Below, piece by piece: positions 38,188 through 40,506 of a stretch of DNA of 40,506 bases (positions are counted from its first letter, which is position 1; each line of letters opens with the position of its first letter). The DNA comes from Elusimicrobiota bacterium. GTDB lineage: Bacteria; Elusimicrobiota; Elusimicrobia; Elusimicrobiales; UBA9959. The stretch covers positions 1 through 40,506 of the forward strand of contig DMES01000045.1 of the NCBI GenBank assembly GCA_003450815.1, in the 5' to 3' direction. The translations under genes and the position numbers were made by a program. The notes below the pieces were generated by a model. That model saw only the letters and a list, made by a program, of their open reading frames with translations. It was not told where the DNA came from and did no database searches.

Positions 38188-39768
38188 ATGTTAAAAAAAC
38201 CAGAACTGGACCTAAACCCTGAATTTTTGCGGGCTTTCCGCCTTATGGAAGACTCGCAGTCCAGCGTGTTCATCACCGGCAAGGCCGGCACCGGCAAATC
38301 CACCTTGCTTTCCTATTTCAGGGACAAAACCCTTAAAAATACCGCGGTGCTGGCGCCAACGGGTGTGGCGGCGCTTAACATCGGCGGCCAGACCATACAT
38401 TCCTTTTTCGGTTTCAAGCCGGACATCACTGAAGAGCAGACTGTTAAAATAGCAGGCAAACTGATCAAAAGGGGGAAAACAAAGCTTTATACGGAGCTGG
38501 ATATCCTTGTGATCGATGAAATATCCATGGTAAGGCCGGACCTGCTTGATTGTGCAGACGCTTTTCTGCGGACTTTGAGGCATAATCCGCATGTGCCTTT
38601 CGGGGGCGTGAAGCTGGTCTTTATAGGCGACCTTTACCAACTGCCGCCGGTGGTCAAATCCGGTGAGCGCGAGCTTTTTTCGCGGATTTACGGAGGACAT
38701 TATTTTTTTGACTCAAAGGTGTTCAAGCGGCTCAGGCCGGAATTTGTTGAGCTTGAAAAAATATACCGCCAGAAAGATGAGCGCTTTATAAAACTGCTAA
38801 ATTCGGTGAGAAATAATTCAGCAAGGGAGACGGAACTTGCCGCGCTGAACGCAAGATATCATCCGCATTTTGTCCCGCCGGAGGATGAGTTTTTTGTGTA
38901 TCTTACGCCCACTAACGCCAAGGCCGCCTCGGTTAACGGCGAAAAACTTGCCGCCCTGCCGGGAAAGCCGGCGGTTTATCCGGGCGCAATTGAGGGCGAT
39001 TTTGACAGCAGGCTGCTTCCAACTGAAGAGGAACTTGTATTGAAAGCCGGCGCCCAGATAATGCTTTTAAATAACGATTCAATGGGCCGCTGGGTTAACG
39101 GCAGTATGGGCAAGGTTGTTGCGCTGCTTCCGGACGGGGTTCAGGTGGAGCTTGATGACGGCGAAATTGAAGAGGTAAAGCCTTTTACCTGGAACATGTT
39201 TAATTACCGCTATAATGAGGAATTGGAAAAAATTGAAACCGAAGCCGCCGGCGGGTTCACTCAGCTGCCGCTGAAACTCGCCTGGGCCGTCACCATTCAT
39301 AAAAGCCAGGGTAAAACTTTTGACAGGCTGATACTTGACCTTGACCGCGGCCTTTTCGCCTCGAGCCAGCTTTATGTGGCTTTGAGCCGCTGCCGCTCGC
39401 TTGAGGGAATAATACTTAAAACCAGAATCCAGAAGGCGCATATACGCTGCGACTGGCGGGTGGTGAGATTTTTAACGGATTTCCAGTATAAGAAATCCGA
39501 CGAGGAACTTCCGCGGGAAGAAAAGCTGGAGGTTTTACGCTCGGCGATCCGGCATGGCGGCAGCGTTGAAATGATTTATCTGCGGGCCAACGGCGAAAAG
39601 TCCAAACGGCGCGTGAAGCCGCTAGAAATAGCGGACTGCGAATTTATGGAAAGGTCTTTTGAGGGGCTCAGAGCGCTCTGCTCGCTCAGGAAAGAAGAGC
39701 GTGTTTTCAGGATAGACCGCATATTGGAGCTGAAAGAAGTGCGTGCTGACGGCCCGGAAAAGGTATAG
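38188..39768 (+). CDS. Pif1-like helicase with a C-terminal WYL-like domain
   Basis: A 526-residue protein counted from ATG 38188. The ATPase core has Walker A GKAGTGKST (31-39), Walker B VIDEISM (108-114), GDLYQLPPV (148-156) and the motif VI region SSQLYVALSRCRS (392-404), which includes the UvrD_C_2-like end of Pif1/RecD proteins. Residues 447-517 read VLRSAIRHGGSVEMIYLRANGEKSKRRVKP and LCSLRKEERVFRIDRI, a WYL pattern. WYL domains bind nucleic acids or ligands and often regulate defence systems. Joined to a helicase it may sense DNA ends or single strands. A TTG start six codons upstream is less likely. Confidence 0.85.
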   Translation: MLKKPELDLNPEFLRAFRLMEDSQSSVFITGKAGTGKSTLLSYFRDKTLKNTAVLAPTGVAALNIGGQTIHSFFGFKPDITEEQTVKIAGKLIKRGKTKLYTELDILVIDEISMVRPDLLDCADAFLRTLRHNPHVPFGGVKLVFIGDLYQLPPVVKSGERELFSRIYGGHYFFDSKVFKRLRPEFVELEKIYRQKDERFIKLLNSVRNNSARETELAALNARYHPHFVPPEDEFFVYLTPTNAKAASVNGEKLAALPGKPAVYPGAIEGDFDSRLLPTEEELVLKAGAQIMLLNNDSMGRWVNGSMGKVVALLPDGVQVELDDGEIEEVKPFTWNMFNYRYNEELEKIETEAAGGFTQLPLKLAWAVTIHKSQGKTFDRLILDLDRGLFASSQLYVALSRCRSLEGIILKTRIQKAHIRCDWRVVRFLTDFQYKKSDEELPREEKLEVLRSAIRHGGSVEMIYLRANGEKSKRRVKPLEIADCEFMERSFEGLRALCSLRKEERVFRIDRILELKEVRADGPEKV

Positions 39769-39775
39769 GCCTTTT
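39758..39775. other. Hairpin with the helicase stop codon in its loop
   Basis: AAAAGG (39758-39763) pairs with CCTTTT (39770-39775), and the TAG stop (39766-39768) lies in the six-base loop. The stem is short, so significance is uncertain. Confidence 0.4.
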
Positions 39776-39883
39776 GCCTTAAAAATTCAGGGACCTATGG
39801 CCCGGTTCAGGATGTGGGCGGATTCGCTACAATAGACAAAGCGCTGAAGATAAGCGCAACAATCCTGAAAGAAGCGAGGCAAA

Positions 39884-40486
39884 ATGAAAATACTTGCGAT
39901 AGCGGCTATGGCGGTGCTTTCCCTGAATCCTGTTTTCGCCAGCGCGGCGGGAGTGTGCGATATGAAGGCCGCTCCTGAACTGCAGGCGATTGACAAAACA
40001 ATCATCTCCGCGGCGGCAGGCCTCGTGCCTGCCCCGGTTCTTACGCGGGTTTCCGCGCCGGAAGATCTGCTGCCGTTATCCGCCGTTAAAGGCTCTTCCG
40101 AGCTGATAGCCGCAAAAGACATTCTTCTGCCTGCCAATATTTACCAGATCTATATCCAGGACGGGGAACTGGCGGTAACCGCGTACAGAACAAAATCATT
40201 CTGCCGGTTTTTAGTGGCTGGCGTCCGCCCGGTCAACCAGGTGCTGAAGAAAGGGTCCAGGATCCGGATCCGGCGGGTTATGCATTCTGATGTGTACATG
40301 GAAGAACTGGACGTCCAGATAGCGATGGATTTTTTAGATTTTGACAATAGCAATTTTTACGGCATGTTCTGCGTGGGAGACAATCCAGTTCCGAACGGGT
40401 CGTATTTAGGAGCCCCCAAGTTCGTTTCCGAGATTAAGATCGGGGAGATGAAGAAACTGCTGGGCGGGTTCTTCGAGTTTAAGTAG
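39884..40486 (+). CDS. Secreted protein of unknown function
   Basis: A 200-residue protein with a signal peptide (ILAIAAMAVLSLNPVFASA). The remainder has an N-terminal helical part and a beta-rich C-terminal half (YQIYIQDGELAVTAYRTKSFCRFLVAG, then RIRIRRVMHSDVYMEELDVQIAMDFLDFD). Three cysteines (in GVCDM, SFCRF and MFCVG) might form a disulfide. No family is recognised. GAGG lies before the ATG. The stop codon is followed at once by a transposon-end-like sequence, so the true C-terminus may have been altered. Confidence 0.7.
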   Translation: MKILAIAAMAVLSLNPVFASAAGVCDMKAAPELQAIDKTIISAAAGLVPAPVLTRVSAPEDLLPLSAVKGSSELIAAKDILLPANIYQIYIQDGELAVTAYRTKSFCRFLVAGVRPVNQVLKKGSRIRIRRVMHSDVYMEELDVQIAMDFLDFDNSNFYGMFCVGDNPVPNGSYLGAPKFVSEIKIGEMKKLLGGFFEFK

Positions 40487-40506
40487 GGTCTGCTGAAAAA
40501 GTCCAG
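40487..40506. mobile_element. Possible insertion-sequence end at the right edge
   Basis: GGTCTGCTGAAAAAGTCC, with one preceding G, resembles terminal inverted repeats of some transposons that end CTGAAAAAGTC. The window stops here, so neither a transposase nor the partner end can be seen. Confidence 0.25.

Overview
The window looks like chromosome of an uncultured diderm bacterium, possibly Elusimicrobiota-like. GT9 heptosyltransferase-type and AsmA-family envelope genes, a PorV/UPF0164-type barrel, Lpp-type signal peptides and a two-subunit glycine decarboxylase point to a Gram-negative envelope and a non-proteobacterial lineage. The lineage is an inference that sequence alone cannot settle.

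Region 1 (1-5079) is an accessory island. It starts inside a broken Hsp70-type gene. This is followed by a tightly packed set: a VWA protein with an intact MIDAS, a membrane protein joining a J-like domain to a PEGA domain, and a small lipoprotein. Then come an excisionase-like HTH protein, a divergent ribbon-helix-helix protein, a full tyrosine integrase and a STAND/archaeal-type ATPase behind a tandem palindromic operator. An 18-bp direct repeat, copied from the 3' end of the integrase, brackets the ATPase. tRNA-Phe(GAA) follows.

Region 2 (5080-17953) has a receiver protein right behind the tRNA and then a long minus-strand run. In transcription order it holds gcvT, gcvH, gcvPA, gcvPB, a lipoate ligase/octanoyltransferase, a stand-alone AsnC/RAM domain, a receiver, a membrane-anchored unknown, an M50-like protease, an AsmA-like protein, pyrE, a SAM hydrolase and rlmI. 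The glycine cleavage genes sit with their own lipoylation enzyme; lpd (21649-23013) is separate.

Region 3 (18000-25100) mixes secreted unknowns, a frameshifted gene, an xthA remnant, lpd and a second AsmA-like gene. Region 4 (25126-40506) is mainly cell envelope: a secreted phospholipase D-like protein, NamZ-type muramidase, a TMTC-like glycosyltransferase with TPRs, a pseudo-receiver fused to a periplasmic propeller, a PorV-like barrel with LysM, an AmiC-type amidase, a GAF-PAS protein, a methyltransferase, a GT9 enzyme, a Pif1-like helicase with a WYL-like tail and a secreted unknown.

The most striking non-coding structure is a set of eight or nine intergenic elements made of exact 7-nt units (one set 7-8 nt), usually as two opposed arrays forming a large inverted repeat. 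Several unit families occur (CAAGTCA, AAGGCTG, AGGGNNT, AGTGATT), and one array fills the whole gap from one gene's stop codon to the next gene's start codon. The other strong candidate for an undescribed system is the Hsp70/VWA/J-PEGA/lipoprotein cassette beside the integrase.
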